Below are positions 4,709 through 5,184 of a stretch of DNA of 5,184 bases, piece after piece (position 1 is the first letter of the stretch; every line of letters starts with the position of its first letter). The position numbers and the translations under genes were made by a program. Under the pieces are notes generated by a model. That model ran no database searches. It worked only from the letters and a program-made list of their open reading frames with translations, and had not been told where the DNA came from. This stretch comes from Rubrivivax sp. (lineage in GTDB: Bacteria; Pseudomonadota; Gammaproteobacteria; Burkholderiales; Burkholderiaceae_C), in NCBI GenBank assembly GCA_030693565.1, contig JAUYAJ010000233.1, positions 1 through 5,184 of the forward strand. Reading direction: 5' to 3'.

Positions 4709-5184
4709 GCCCGGAACGCCTCGCGCGCTGCCGCTACCGTCGCCGCGATGTCGTCGGCACTGTGCGCGGCGCTGACGAAGCCGGCTTCGTAGAGCGCTGG
4801 CGCCAGGTAGACGCCCCGGTCCAGCATGGCGTGGAAGAAACGGTTGAAGCGCTCTTTGTCGGTGCTCATCACGACGCCGTAGTTCTGTGGCAGCGTGTCC
4901 ATGAAGAAGAAGCCGAACATGCCGCCTTCGCAGTCGCCCGAGAAGGCCACGCCGGCCTCCGCGGCTGCGGCGCTCAGGCCTTCGACCAGCGAACGCGTGC
5001 GCGCTGCCAGCGCGTCGAAGAAGCCGGGCCGGCTGATCTCGCGCAAGGTGGCCAGCCCGCAGGCGGTGGCCACCGGGTTGCCGCTCAGTGTGCCGGCCTG
5101 GTAGACCGGGCCCAGCGGCGCCAGATGGCTCATGATGTCGCGGCTGCCGCCGAAGGCCGCCAGCGGCATGCCGCCGCCGATGAC
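4705..5184 (-). CDS. hemL: Glutamate-1-semialdehyde 2,1-aminomutase (partial, C-terminal 159 residues)
   Basis: Open from the right edge to a TGA at 4707-4705. HemL is a cytoplasmic PLP enzyme that converts glutamate-1-semialdehyde to 5-aminolevulinate in the C5 pathway of tetrapyrrole synthesis. The visible part starts VIGGGMPLAAFGG, the segment that in HemL directly follows the PLP-binding lysine (LGK-IIGGGMPVGAFGG in E. coli); that lysine should be the first codon outside the window. Next come GPVYQAGTLSGNPVATACG, the signature PLP-phosphate and subunit-interface loop, then FFFMDTLPQNYGVVMSTDKE, FFHAMLDRGVYLAPALYEAGF and a C terminus ending REAFRA. This is roughly the last 37% of a protein usually about 427 residues long. 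No damage is visible. The ATG at 5169 is internal methionine, not the start. It converges on the reductase gene with a 45-bp gap. Confidence 0.97.
   Translation of the reverse strand, partial: VIGGGMPLAAFGGSRDIMSHLAPLGPVYQAGTLSGNPVATACGLATLREISRPGFFDALAARTRSLVEGLSAAAAEAGVAFSGDCEGGMFGFFFMDTLPQNYGVVMSTDKERFNRFFHAMLDRGVYLAPALYEAGFVSAAHSADDIAATVAAAREAFRA

Noticed and set aside
5104..5169. ATG at 5169 as the real start of a short 154-residue protein
   Set aside because: The frame continues to the edge with VIGGG, the residues that precede this methionine in HemL, so the gene simply extends beyond the window.
1..5184. Defence, phage, CRISPR, transposon or secondary-metabolite system
   Set aside because: No spaced repeats, transposase, integrase, nuclease, toxin or synthase motifs on either strand; every long coding frame is accounted for by the six genes listed.

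Overview
The window is dense, GC-rich bacterial DNA with short intergenic gaps and a gene set typical of a betaproteobacterium. It is most likely a member of Burkholderiales, judged from the protein style, strong G/C bias at third codon positions and gene families; no rRNA or other taxonomic marker is present, so this is inference. It looks like ordinary chromosome. I see no tRNA, rRNA, CRISPR array, insertion sequence, phage gene or plasmid function.

Layout from left to right. (1) Minus strand, 1-1139: N-terminal part of a lipoprotein-type, DUF5117-class zinc-dependent metalloprotease; it runs off the left edge before its catalytic domain. (2) A 143-bp gap with an inverted repeat and a weak promoter-like hexamer. 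(3) Minus strand, 1283-2647: complete mpl, the murein-tripeptide recycling ligase. (4) A 44-bp divergent gap in which a -10-like box sits only 8 bp from the mpl start codon. (5) Plus strand, 2692-3144 and 3165-3632: a two-gene unit of a four-helix membrane protein (DUF6644-like) and a small exported protein (DUF6152-like) whose predicted mature N terminus is His-His. (6) Plus strand, 3664-4659: a ketopantoate-reductase-family (PanE/ApbA-like) oxidoreductase. (7) A 45-bp convergent gap containing a perfect hairpin, which is a diverged copy of the last codons of the preceding gene. (8) Minus strand, 4705-5184: C-terminal part of hemL (glutamate-1-semialdehyde aminomutase), cut by the right edge just after its expected PLP-binding lysine.

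Functionally the window mixes housekeeping (cell-wall recycling by Mpl, tetrapyrrole synthesis by HemL, a possible pantothenate-type reductase) with envelope proteins of unknown role. The DUF6644/DUF6152 pair is the least understood part. The two are adjacent and apparently co-transcribed, one in the membrane and one exported, with conserved-looking histidines in both, so a joint envelope role, perhaps in metal or redox chemistry, is a reasonable but unproven idea. I found no clear novel defence, mobile or biosynthetic system. The most distinctive non-coding signals are the duplicated gene-tail hairpin at 4636-4691 and the possible leaderless promoter of mpl.
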